64,000 nt of DNA. It comes from Halobacteriales archaeon QS_6_71_20 (GTDB lineage Archaea; Halobacteriota; Halobacteria; Halobacteriales; Haloferacaceae). The notes under the pieces were generated by a model that was not told where the DNA came from, searched no databases, and was given only the letters and a program-made list of their open reading frames with translations. Of the stretch, positions 1-7,421 are shown one piece after another (position 1 is the first letter of the stretch; each line of letters starts with the position of its first letter). A program made the translations under genes and the position numbers. Location: the NCBI GenBank assembly GCA_003020945.1, contig PXRU01000019.1:1-64000 (forward strand), given 5' to 3'.

Positions 1-915
1 GCCGAGCGCGACCGCGCCCGGGAGGCGCTGCGGGAGGCGCGCGAGCAGCTGGACGCCTCCGAGGCGGCCCTGAGCCGGCTACGGGAGGAGAACGACCGGC
101 TCACGGACCGCGTCGACGAGCTGGAGGCCGAGCTCGAACGGGTTCGCGAGGAGCTGGCGACCGCGCGCTCGGACGGCGACGGGGCGGACGCGCCGACCCG
201 GACGGTGTCGCCCGACCGCGCGCTCGCCGGGACGAACCTGTTCGTCCGCTACGACTCGAAGGGTGGCGCGACGCTGGGGGAGGCCCACGCGGGCGGCGCC
301 GGCCGGTCGGAGGTGAACGACAACCTCCGGCTGGAGCTGCACACCGACTTCGACTCCGCGGAGACGGCCGTCGACGGCCGGCCGTTCCGGGAGTTCCTCA
401 CGGACACCATCGAGTACGGCTTCGTCGAGTGGGTCGTCAGACGGCTGCTGTACGAGATCCAGAGCACCGGAAACGAGTCCGCGCTGCGGGACCTCTTCGA
501 CGCCGTCCCCGAGATCGACCGCGCCGAACTCGACGGCACCGTCGAGGTGGGCGAGGGCGCCGACGCCGAGGAGCGCGGCTTCGACGTGGTGTTGCGCGAC
601 CGCATGGGCAACCCGCTGGTCGTCGCCGACGTCACCGAGGGGCGCGACGCCACCACCGAGTCGATGCTCGACGGCCTCGTGGGCGACGCCGGCGCCGTCG
701 CCGACCGCGACGACCACCTCGCGGCCGGCTTCTACGTCACCGCCTCCTTCTTCGACCCCGGGGCGCTGGAGGCGGCCGCCGACGCGACCGGCGGCGGCCT
801 GCTCAGCCGCGGCAAGCGCAAGAGCTTCGTGAAGCTCTCGCGCAAGCAGGGGTTCCACCTCTGTCTGGTCGAGTCGCGCGAGGGGGAGTTCCACGTGAAC
901 GTCCCCGAACTGTAG
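1..915 (+). CDS. Coiled-coil protein, 5' end outside the window
   Basis: The frame is open from the first base and ends at a TAG, giving 304 visible residues. Visible residues 1-60 are an E/R/A/L-rich coiled coil, followed by a Gly/Asp linker and a compact alpha/beta domain from about residue 72. That domain has the order helices, strand (FDVVLRD), strand (PLVVADV), helix, strand (GFYVTASFF), then a basic helix and strand (GFHLCLVES). This order resembles a PD-(D/E)XK nuclease core with Asp at visible residues 195 and 210, but the usual Lys is absent. A GTG at 205 is in frame, but the continuous coiled coil upstream argues that the true start lies before the window. I do not recognise a named family. 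Confidence 0.75.
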   Translation, partial: AERDRAREALREAREQLDASEAALSRLREENDRLTDRVDELEAELERVREELATARSDGDGADAPTRTVSPDRALAGTNLFVRYDSKGGATLGEAHAGGAGRSEVNDNLRLELHTDFDSAETAVDGRPFREFLTDTIEYGFVEWVVRRLLYEIQSTGNESALRDLFDAVPEIDRAELDGTVEVGEGADAEERGFDVVLRDRMGNPLVVADVTEGRDATTESMLDGLVGDAGAVADRDDHLAAGFYVTASFFDPGALEAAADATGGGLLSRGKRKSFVKLSRKQGFHLCLVESREGEFHVNVPEL

Positions 916-1144
916 CTCGGGCGCGCCGCCGTCACTCGGCCGGGGAGGGAACGCGCGGTCGGGCGAGCGGGTGAAAACGGACGGGGCGCACGGCCGGCCA
1001 CGCCGTGCGTGACTGTCGCTGTCGAGTCACCGGAGAGAGCCGCTGTCGAGTCGTCGTCATAGAGAACCGCTGCGAGCGTCGCGGTCGGATCCTGCGCGTC
1101 GCTATGTGAGCGAACGTAGACGTGACGTCGTCACCCGACCGGGT

Positions 1145-1450
1145 TCAGCTCTCGAGCTCCGGGGCCTCCTCGATCCGCATCCCGCCGATCTTGTCGACGA
1201 TCTCGTCGAGCTTCTCGTCGAGCTCGTCGACGAACTCCGCCGTTCGCTCGGTGGTGATCGCGCCCTGACTGGAGGGCTCGATGAGGTTCTCCTCCTCCAG
1301 CACGCGCAGGGAGTACCGAACCTTGTGATGGGGGTAGCCGGTCTCGTTGGACATCTTGACGATACCGATGGGCTCGTTCTCGATCACCATCCGGAGGACC
1401 TGGAGGTGCCGCTCCAGCATGTCTACCTCCTTCTCCAGTCTGTCTATCAT
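1145..1450 (-). CDS. Winged-HTH transcriptional regulator, 101 aa
   Basis: A short haloarchaeal regulator. Residues 1-22 form an amphipathic helix, residues 12-70 a winged helix-turn-helix with recognition region around GYPHHKVRYSLRVLEEENLI, and the C-terminus is an acidic helix likely to dimerise. The frame is open about 130 nt further upstream, but that extension is not protein-like and the TATA-like element at 1478-1485 would lie inside it, so ATG at 1450 is chosen. The gene is divergent from purA across a 258-nt spacer with inverted repeats. Control of itself and purA is an inference from position only. Confidence 0.8.
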   Translation of the reverse strand: MIDRLEKEVDMLERHLQVLRMVIENEPIGIVKMSNETGYPHHKVRYSLRVLEEENLIEPSSQGAITTERTAEFVDELDEKLDEIVDKIGGMRIEEAPELES

Positions 1451-1477
1451 GGCACGTGTTAACTCGTGTGTGTGGGG

Positions 1478-1485
1478 GTTAAAAG
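1478..1485 (-). promoter_or_regulatory. TATA-like element for the HTH regulator
   Basis: On the reverse strand this reads CTTTTAAC, 28 nt upstream of the ATG at 1450. That is the spacing expected for a leaderless or short-leader haloarchaeal transcript. A CACGTG palindrome (1453-1458) and GTTAAC (1458-1463) lie between it and the start. Confidence 0.5.
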
Positions 1486-1572
1486 TTCTCCTCTGGACCG
1501 GAGCCGCTCCGTCCGACGGCCGCCGCGTCGGGCGGATCGCGGATGCGACTGCGGCGTGATGGTGGTTAACGC

Positions 1573-1594
1573 TTACGCCCAACGGCGATCGTAA
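1573..1594. promoter_or_regulatory. Divergent TTACG/CGTAA half-site pair
   Basis: TTACG at 1573-1577 and CGTAA at 1590-1594 form an inverted pair separated by 12 nt in the spacer between the HTH gene and purA. The same half-sites recur at 1669-1683 next to the purA transcription start. This is a candidate regulator-binding site; only the repeat itself is directly visible. Confidence 0.35.
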
Positions 1595-1650
1595 TACGCG
1601 GACGCGGATACACCGACTCGGGCATCGTGACTCCTGTACACGTGGGTGGA

Positions 1651-1657
1651 TATATTT
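1651..1657 (+). promoter_or_regulatory. TATA box of purA
   Basis: TATATTT lies 52 nt upstream of the purA ATG. Transcription should begin near 1675-1680, which leaves a short leader containing the inverted repeat at 1668-1684. Confidence 0.5.
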
Positions 1658-1667
1658 TGTCGGCGGA

Positions 1668-1684
1668 CCGTAATCGGTTTACGG
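1668..1684. promoter_or_regulatory. Inverted repeat at the purA transcription start
   Basis: CCGTAA (1668-1673), spacer TCGGT and TTACGG (1679-1684) form a perfect 6-bp inverted repeat placed about where RNA polymerase should initiate, the usual site for an archaeal repressor. Candidate operator, with the divergent HTH protein as the obvious but unproven ligand. Confidence 0.4.
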
Positions 1685-1708
1685 GGGCGCGCGGAACGGA
1701 AGTCCGGT

Positions 1709-3037
1709 ATGACAGTCACCATCGTCGGCTCCCAGCTCGGCGACGAGGGCAAGGGTGCCCTCGTCGACCTCTGGGGCGGGGACGCCGACGTCGTCGTGCG
1801 GTATCAGGGCGGCGACAACGCCGGGCACACAGTCGTCGAGGGCGGCGAGGAGTACGCGCTCTCGCTGGTCCCCTCCGGCGCCGTCCGCGGCAAGGTCGGC
1901 GTGCTCGGCAACGGCTGCGTCGTGAACCCACGGACGCTGTTCGACGAGCTGGAGACGCTGCGCGAGCGCGGGCTCGACCCCGACGTCCGCGTCGCCGAGC
2001 GCGCCCACGTGATCCTCCCGTACCATCGGCGCCTCGACTCAGTCGAGGAGGAGACGAAGGCGGAGTCTGGCGACGAGGTCGGCACCACCGGACGCGGGAT
2101 CGGCCCTACCTACGAGGACAAGGCCGGTCGCCGCGGCGTCCGGGTCGGCGACCTGCTCGACCCGGCGGTGCTGCGCGACCGTCTGGAGTACGTCGTCCCA
2201 CGGAAGCGCGCGGCGATCGAGGAGGTGTACGGGCTGGAGGCCGGCGAGGAGTGCGACGTAGGCGCCCTCCACGAGGAGTTCGCCGAGTTCGGCCGCCGTC
2301 TCCGCGAGGAGGGGATGACGGTCGACTGCTCGGCGTTCCTCCACGAGCGCCGCGCCGCCGGCGACGCCGTCATGTTCGAGGGCGCGCAGGGCACGCTCAT
2401 CGACGTCGACCACGGCAGCTACCCGTACGTGACCTCCTCGAACCCGACCGCCGGCGGCGCCGCGGTCGGCTCGGGCGTCGGCCCGACCGTCACCGGCCGC
2501 GGCGAGGTCGTCGGCGTCGTGAAGGCGTACCTCTCCCGGGTCGGCGAGGGGCCGATGCCGACGGAGCTCGACGGCGACCGGCGGGAGGAGGCGCTCGCGG
2601 GCGACATCCGGGAGAAGGGCAGCGAGTTCGGCACCGTCACGGGTCGCCCGCGTCGCATCGGCTGGCTCGACGTGCCGATGCTCCGCCACGCCGCCCGGAC
2701 CAACGGCTACACGGGCGTCGCCGTCAACCACGTCGACGTGCTCGCCGGGCTCGACGAGCTCCGCGTGGGCCACGCCTACGAGCTCGACGGCGAGGAGCTA
2801 CGCACCGTCCCCTCGACGACCGAGCGGTGGGCGGAGTGCGAGCCGGTGTTGCGCGAACTCGAGCCGTGGCCGGCGGTCGACTGGGCGGCCGTCGCCGAGT
2901 CGGGGTACGACGCGCTCCCGGACGCCGCCGCCGACTACCTGGAGTACCTGGAGGCGCAGATCGACACGCCGGTGTACGCCGTCGGCGTCGGCCCCGACCG
3001 CGAGCGGACGGTCGTCCGGCACGACCCCTGGGCGTAG
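1709..3037 (+). CDS. purA: Adenylosuccinate synthetase
   Basis: Converts IMP and aspartate to adenylosuccinate using GTP, the first committed step of AMP synthesis, in the cytoplasm. The 442-aa product begins with the family P-loop region GSQLGDEGKGALVD at residues 6-19, followed by the GDNAGHT segment. It also carries the GTTGRGIGPTYEDKAGRRG loop and the EGAQGTLIDVDHGSYPYVTS segment. Length is normal for the family (about 430). The ATG at 1709 is chosen because the P-loop starts a few codons later; upstream in-frame codons overlap the promoter. A TATA box and inverted repeat precede it, and Trm112 follows 81 nt later on the same strand. Confidence 0.97.
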   Translation: MTVTIVGSQLGDEGKGALVDLWGGDADVVVRYQGGDNAGHTVVEGGEEYALSLVPSGAVRGKVGVLGNGCVVNPRTLFDELETLRERGLDPDVRVAERAHVILPYHRRLDSVEEETKAESGDEVGTTGRGIGPTYEDKAGRRGVRVGDLLDPAVLRDRLEYVVPRKRAAIEEVYGLEAGEECDVGALHEEFAEFGRRLREEGMTVDCSAFLHERRAAGDAVMFEGAQGTLIDVDHGSYPYVTSSNPTAGGAAVGSGVGPTVTGRGEVVGVVKAYLSRVGEGPMPTELDGDRREEALAGDIREKGSEFGTVTGRPRRIGWLDVPMLRHAARTNGYTGVAVNHVDVLAGLDELRVGHAYELDGEELRTVPSTTERWAECEPVLRELEPWPAVDWAAVAESGYDALPDAAADYLEYLEAQIDTPVYAVGVGPDRERTVVRHDPWA

Positions 3038-3118
3038 CGGCTCACGCCGGCCCGGCGACAGCCGCGCCGTCGCGGAGAACCCGCACGCTTTTGCCCGGCC
3101 CGCGCCACCGCGTAGGTA

Positions 3119-3310
3119 ATGAAGGAGTCCCTGTTGGACATCGTCTGCTGTCCGCTGGACAAACACGACCTCGACCTCGACGTGACCGAGCGCGAGGCCG
3201 ACGAGGACGGCGAGATCATCGCGGGGACGCTCACCTGCACCGACTGCGGGGAGACGTACCCGATCGAGGACGGCATCCCGAACCTCCTGCCGCCCGACAT
3301 GCGGGAGTGA
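3119..3310 (+). CDS. Trm112-family methyltransferase activator
   Basis: A 63-residue Trm112/UPF0434-type protein. In archaea and eukaryotes Trm112 is an obligate partner that stabilises several SAM-dependent methyltransferases acting on tRNA, rRNA and release factor. The N-terminal LLDIVCCPLDK segment and the C-terminal TCTDCGETYPIEDGIPNLLP segment are diagnostic. Cys10, Cys11, Cys40 and Cys43 are present, but the second Cys of the usual N-terminal CPxC pair is Asp14, so zinc binding may be altered. A METTL5-like methyltransferase at 52264-53061 is a likely client. Confidence 0.9.
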   Translation: MKESLLDIVCCPLDKHDLDLDVTEREADEDGEIIAGTLTCTDCGETYPIEDGIPNLLPPDMRE

Positions 3311-3422
3311 GGCGGTCGCCCGGCGACGCCCGCGCCCGACGCGTGTGAGCGCCCGGTGCCGCGCCCGCCGGACGGTCCCGCGCCGGGGAATCTTTTTGTC
3401 CCGACCGGGGGCAGAGGGTGAC

Positions 3423-4088
3423 GTGTCGTCAGAGGCGTCCGTCCTGGGGGTGACGCTGAACCGGGACCGGCTGAACCAGGCGCTCGCGCCGGCGTCGTTC
3501 GCGGCCGCCGACGACTTCGTCGTCGTGCTCCGCAATGAGGGGGAGCCGGTGCACGTCCACCTGCGGTTCGACGGCCCGCTCGCCGCGGCCGCGTCCGTGT
3601 CGACGTCGAACCACTTCGTCGACGCGGACGCGACCCGTCGGGTCCGGGTGTCGGTCCCGTCGGTCGGGGACCCCGTCGAGGGAACCCTCGAGGTCGTCGT
3701 CGGTCACGGCGCGGCCGGGACCGAGGTCCCCGTTACGCTGACCCCGGCGCCCGAGCCCGCCGACGAGTCGGCCGTGTCGCCGGCGTCCGACTCCGCCGGC
3801 TCGCCCCCTGCGGCGGCCGCGAACGATCCCTCTGCGTCGCGGGTGCCCGCCGACCCCGGCGACGGAACGCCGGCCGTAGACGCCGTGGCGAGCGCGGCGA
3901 CGCCCGCGATCGACCGTCTCCGGAACGTGCCGCTGGATCTGGCGACGGTTGGGGTCGTCGTCGTCGCCGCCGCGGCGCTGGTCGGCGCGCTCGTCGTCGG
4001 CCTCGCGTTCGACGGCCTCGCCGTCTCGCTGGGCGTCGCCGCCGTCGTCGTCGCCGTCGCCGTGGCGCTGTGGCTGCTGGTCGGATAG
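3423..4088 (+). CDS. Haloarchaeal membrane protein with beta-rich N-terminal domain
   Basis: A 221-aa protein starting at GTG 3423, preferred because the upstream frame is Arg-rich and spans the promoter region. Residues 1-105 look like a beta-sandwich (VVVLRNEGEPVHVHLRF, VRVSVPSVG, LEVVVGHG). Residues 106-168 are a Pro/Ala/Ser/Asp-rich linker. The C-terminus has two hydrophobic segments (about 174-193 and 198-219) forming a hairpin anchor. There is no signal peptide, so the beta domain could face either side. Conserved-hypothetical type; no function assigned. Confidence 0.75.
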   Translation: MSSEASVLGVTLNRDRLNQALAPASFAAADDFVVVLRNEGEPVHVHLRFDGPLAAAASVSTSNHFVDADATRRVRVSVPSVGDPVEGTLEVVVGHGAAGTEVPVTLTPAPEPADESAVSPASDSAGSPPAAAANDPSASRVPADPGDGTPAVDAVASAATPAIDRLRNVPLDLATVGVVVVAAAALVGALVVGLAFDGLAVSLGVAAVVVAVAVALWLLVG

Positions 4089-4134
4089 CCCGACGGTATC
4101 GGTTGCCGCCGCGGATCGAAGTCCCCTCGGGAGG

Positions 4135-5421
4135 CTACTCCTCGTCGTCGTGATCGTCGTGCTCTTCGCCGTCGTGGTCACCGTGAGCTTCGCTGTCGTG
4201 ATCGCCGTGATCGCCGTCGTCGTGGCCATCGTGATCGTCGTCGCCGTGGTCGCCGTGATCCTCCTCGTCGTGGTCGTCGTGATCTTCGCCGTGGTGATCT
4301 TCGCCGTCGTGGCCGTGTTCCGCGGGGTCGGTCGGAACGCCGGCGAGGTCGCCGTCGTCGTCGAACAGCTTCGCGCGGAGGTAGCGCGTCCGGTAGCGGT
4401 TCGCGTCCTCGTACACGTCGGCCTCCCGGATCCCGTCGACGCGACCGTCCGCGACGGCGTCGAGTATCCCCTCGATCTGCTCCTTCTCGCTGGGCGTGAG
4501 GCGGAACGTGTACTCGCGGGGGTCCTCCTCCTCCAGCTTCGTCCACCGGCGGGCGGCCGCGACGACCAGCGAACACGGCTCCCGGCAGGGGAACGCGCCG
4601 TCGCCGCCGTCGGCGGCCAGCTCGTCGTCCTCGTCGTACTGCCACTCCCGGCGCTTGACGCACTGGGAGTCGTCGCAGGCCGCCTCGGCGACCCACTCGA
4701 CGGCCTCGCGGGGGAGCTCCTCGACGACCCCGTAGATCCCGGTCTGTCGCTCGGCGGTGTCGCTCCAGTGGTCGATGTCGAGGGTGCCCTCGCGCTCGCG
4801 GTACCAGTTCGCCACCGTCGCGGGGTACAGCGTCTCGACCGTCTCCACCGCGTCGCGCCAGCCGAGGTCGTGGAACGCCCACCCGGTCGGTGCGTTCGTC
4901 GCGGTCTTCAGCGGGCGGTACATCCCGTCGTCGTCGTACTTCGCGAGTTCGCGGGCGTCGAGCGGGTCGCGGTACGTCTCCAGATCGTCGACCGCGCGGC
5001 CGGCGTCGGCGACGTGGCGCACGTCGTAGCGACGGGCGCCGTCGTCCGCGTCCGGGAGCGTCGCCTCGATGCGGAGCTGTCCCCACTCCGTGACCAGCCC
5101 CTCGGCCAGCGCCTCGTAGCGCTCGTGGACCGCGTGTTCGTCGGCGGCCTCGGCGCGGCGAAGGAACGCCCGTCGGGGGGAGTCGTGCCGCCGCACCTCG
5201 TGCTCCCAGAAGTACCAGTTCGTGACGTACGGGCTCCCCTCGGCGTGGGCGCGGAGCTCCGACTCCGAGAGGTCGGCCGCCTCGTGTTCGGGCGTGACGA
5301 ACGTGTAGCCGCCGCCGGAGGCGGCTTCGCCGCCCGCGCGCGAGACGCGGAGGCCGTCGAACTCGACCCCGCCGTCGGCGTCGGCCGCCTCGATGAGCGC
5401 GTCGAACTGCCGCGCCGGCAT
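4135..5421 (-). CDS. DR2241-family 4Fe-4S protein with His/Asp-rich tail
   Basis: A 428-aa protein of the DR2241 type, a family linked to CbiX and built from an N-terminal region, a stabilising domain and a 4Fe-4S domain. Four Cys at residues 249, 254, 279 and 283 (CDDSQC, CREPC) are positioned to bind one cluster. From about residue 368 the last 60 residues are almost only His, Asp, Glu and Gly, with 16 His, a plausible store or delivery arm for Co2+ or Ni2+. The gene abuts the CbiX stop codon (5422), so the two are surely co-transcribed, pointing to metal loading of a tetrapyrrole. The tail is encoded by degenerate 6-15-nt repeats at 4140-4330. Confidence 0.85.
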   Translation of the reverse strand: MPARQFDALIEAADADGGVEFDGLRVSRAGGEAASGGGYTFVTPEHEAADLSESELRAHAEGSPYVTNWYFWEHEVRRHDSPRRAFLRRAEAADEHAVHERYEALAEGLVTEWGQLRIEATLPDADDGARRYDVRHVADAGRAVDDLETYRDPLDARELAKYDDDGMYRPLKTATNAPTGWAFHDLGWRDAVETVETLYPATVANWYREREGTLDIDHWSDTAERQTGIYGVVEELPREAVEWVAEAACDDSQCVKRREWQYDEDDELAADGGDGAFPCREPCSLVVAAARRWTKLEEEDPREYTFRLTPSEKEQIEGILDAVADGRVDGIREADVYEDANRYRTRYLRAKLFDDDGDLAGVPTDPAEHGHDGEDHHGEDHDDHDEEDHGDHGDDDHDGHDDGDHGDHDSEAHGDHDGEEHDDHDDEE

Positions 5422-6303
5422 TCAGTCGTCCGCCTCCGGGGCGGCGACCCGGGTCGTCTCCCGGACGGTCTCGATGGCGCCCGACACGTCGGCGCCGGCG
5501 TCGGCCGCCCGCTCCAGCACCACGTCGGCCATCAGCGCCTCGGTGCCGACGGCGCCGGCGTACCAGACCCGATGGCCGTCGACGGCGGCGGGCACGTCGT
5601 AGCCCGTGCGGTAGTCGTCGGTCAGCCCCATGTCCTCGGGGATGTCCTCCTGGGTGTGGAAGCCGTCGGAGACGAACAGCGGGACGACGACCACGTCCTC
5701 GCTCTCGAAGAAGTCGGTCACGTCGTCGACCTCCGGCTCCTCGTCCATGTACAGCGCCTGCACCTCCTCGAAGCGGTCGAGGTCGCGGACGCGGTCGGCG
5801 TGGTACTCGATCGCCTTCGCGGAGTTCTCGTTGCGCTCGGTGCCGTGGCCGACGACGGCGAAGCCGAACCCCTCGCCGACGTCGGGGTCGCCGGTGACGC
5901 TCTCCGCGCGCCGCACCAGCACGTCCGTCATCGACCCGTGGGTGCCGACCGGCCCGCAGTAGTGGACCGTCTGCCCGGTGTCGGCGGCGGTGTAGGTGGC
6001 GACGTCGGCCGAGAGCCCGTCGGAGTCCCAGTCCTCGACGTCCCAGCCCTCCAGCCGGAGCTCCCGGGGGATCACCTGCTCGGTGAAGTACCCCTCCGAG
6101 ATGAACATCGGGACGACGTACACCTCGTCGGCCTCGCAGGTGCGAAGCACCTCCCTGAGGCTCGGCTCCTCCTTCCAGAACCCGGTGCGGACCTCCTCGA
6201 ACGCGCCGGCCGCGCGGATCGTGTCCGCGTGTTCGTACGTCGGTGCGCTCGATCCGGGGTTGAGATGCGACCCGTGGGCGACGACGACCAGCGCCTGACT
6301 CAT
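5422..6303 (-). CDS. cbiX: Sirohydrochlorin chelatase, two-domain CbiX
   Basis: Inserts Co2+ (cobalamin branch) or Fe2+ (siroheme branch) into sirohydrochlorin. The 293-aa protein is a tandem of two CbiX domains: the first opens with VVVAHGSHLNPGS (His10), the second with VVGHGTERNENS (His153), and VSDGFHTQED (His216) supplies a further likely metal ligand. It is first in a two-gene unit with the 4Fe-4S/His-rich protein that follows with no gap. That neighbour favours cobalt, but the sequence alone does not fix the metal. Confidence 0.92.
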   Translation of the reverse strand: MSQALVVVAHGSHLNPGSSAPTYEHADTIRAAGAFEEVRTGFWKEEPSLREVLRTCEADEVYVVPMFISEGYFTEQVIPRELRLEGWDVEDWDSDGLSADVATYTAADTGQTVHYCGPVGTHGSMTDVLVRRAESVTGDPDVGEGFGFAVVGHGTERNENSAKAIEYHADRVRDLDRFEEVQALYMDEEPEVDDVTDFFESEDVVVVPLFVSDGFHTQEDIPEDMGLTDDYRTGYDVPAAVDGHRVWYAGAVGTEALMADVVLERAADAGADVSGAIETVRETTRVAAPEADD

Positions 6304-6403
6304 ATACGAACCGAGGGGTGGGGCGACCTTATCGGCTTCGGAGGGGACCGACCGCCGACGCTCGGAACTGGATGAGCGGACCGATCCGGAACCGCTGGCC
6401 CGG

Positions 6404-6655
6404 TCAGATCTCCAGGCAGGCCTGAGTCCCGGGAAGGCAGAGCCGACGACCGCGCCGGCGCGAGAGTCGGGATCGGAGCGTCGCCAGGAGCCGTCGTCCG
6501 ACCGCGACCGCGACCCCGCCCGTCACCGCCGCGGCGACGAGCGGGACCGCGGCCGCCAGCAACGCCGTGACCGCCAGCAGCGCGACCGCCGCCGTCGGAC
6601 CGGCCGATACGTCCGTGTCGGGGACGCCGCGTCCCCCGTAGAGTGGGCGTCTCAT
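6404..6655 (-). CDS. Small membrane protein, 83 aa
   Basis: Starts at ATG 6655, 100 nt upstream of cbiX on the same strand. Residues 20-52 are a long Ala/Val/Leu stretch that could form one or two membrane segments, followed by an Arg-rich tail (RRLLATLRSRLSRRRGRR) expected to stay cytoplasmic. The C-terminus holds two Cys. No homologue is recognised. Composition is plausible for a halophile membrane protein, but the short length leaves doubt that it is expressed. Confidence 0.5.
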   Translation of the reverse strand: MRRPLYGGRGVPDTDVSAGPTAAVALLAVTALLAAAVPLVAAAVTGGVAVAVGRRLLATLRSRLSRRRGRRLCLPGTQACLEI

Positions 6656-6808
6656 GCACGTGAACGCGGGGGCTCCGACGCCTAAACTGTACTCTGAACG
6701 ATGTTTCTGTTCGCTCGGTTACCGAAACGAGATTCAGCGGCGCCCCGAGCGGCGACGCCGACGCGGGGGACCGCCGGCGTTATAGCCGTCGCCGCCGCGC
6801 CTCCTCCC

Positions 6809-7330
6809 ATGACCGTCGCCGAGGAGACGCGCGCCGCCGTCCGCGAGCGACCGTTCCTGTACGACGCGCTGGCGGCGGGCGTGGTCAACTACGCCGCCGC
6901 CGCCACGACGCTGGGGCTCGACGCCGACCCGGACGCGGTGGCGACGGCGCTGCGACGCTTCGCCGAGGAGCTCGACGCGGACGACCCGGCGACGCCGGAC
7001 GGGGACGTCCGAGTGACGATGCGTCGCGGCCTGGCGCGCGTCGACGGGGACGACGGCGACAGCGACAGCGGTGGCGGCGCCTCCGGGGGGGACGGGCCGC
7101 TGCTGTCGGTCGCCGGGGCCGCCTACGCCGAGGGGGCGGGCGACGCGACCGCCGTGCTCGCCCGCGGCGACGTCGACCCGGCGGCGCTGGAGCGCGTGCT
7201 CGGCCGGCTCCGGACCGCCGGCGTCGCGCCCGAGGCCGCGGGCGCGACACACCGGGGGCTGGCGGTCGTCGTCGGTCGGCGGGCGGGCGCGGACGCGCTC
7301 CGCGCGGTCGAGGCGGCGCTGGACGGCTGA
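6809..7330 (+). CDS. Haloarchaeal conserved protein with HTH-like N-terminus
   Basis: A 173-aa product from ATG 6809; the frame upstream overlaps a TATA-like GTTATA near 6779. Residues 1-55 are helical and HTH-like (RPFLYDALAAGVVNYAAAATTLG, then a helix ending RFAEELD). An acidic Gly/Ser linker follows at about 77-95. The C-terminal domain (LLSVAGAAYAEG ... AALERVLGRLRTAGV ... HRGLAVVVGR) resembles a small ACT-like fold. It precedes cysS by 91 nt, but cysS has its own promoter. Regulatory or ligand-sensing role is a guess. Confidence 0.7.
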   Translation: MTVAEETRAAVRERPFLYDALAAGVVNYAAAATTLGLDADPDAVATALRRFAEELDADDPATPDGDVRVTMRRGLARVDGDDGDSDSGGGASGGDGPLLSVAGAAYAEGAGDATAVLARGDVDPAALERVLGRLRTAGVAPEAAGATHRGLAVVVGRRAGADALRAVEAALDG

Positions 7331-7388
7331 CCGGCCCGTCCGACGACGCCGTCGGCGGGGACCGCGCGCCCCGGGGCGTTTCTGACGG

Positions 7389-7394
7389 TTTAAC
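7389..7394 (+). promoter_or_regulatory. TATA-like element of cysS
   Basis: TTTAAC sits 28 nt upstream of the cysS ATG, which suggests independent, nearly leaderless transcription. Confidence 0.45.
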
Positions 7395-7421
7395 ACGGAG
7401 GGGTTCGTACGGCCGCCCGAC

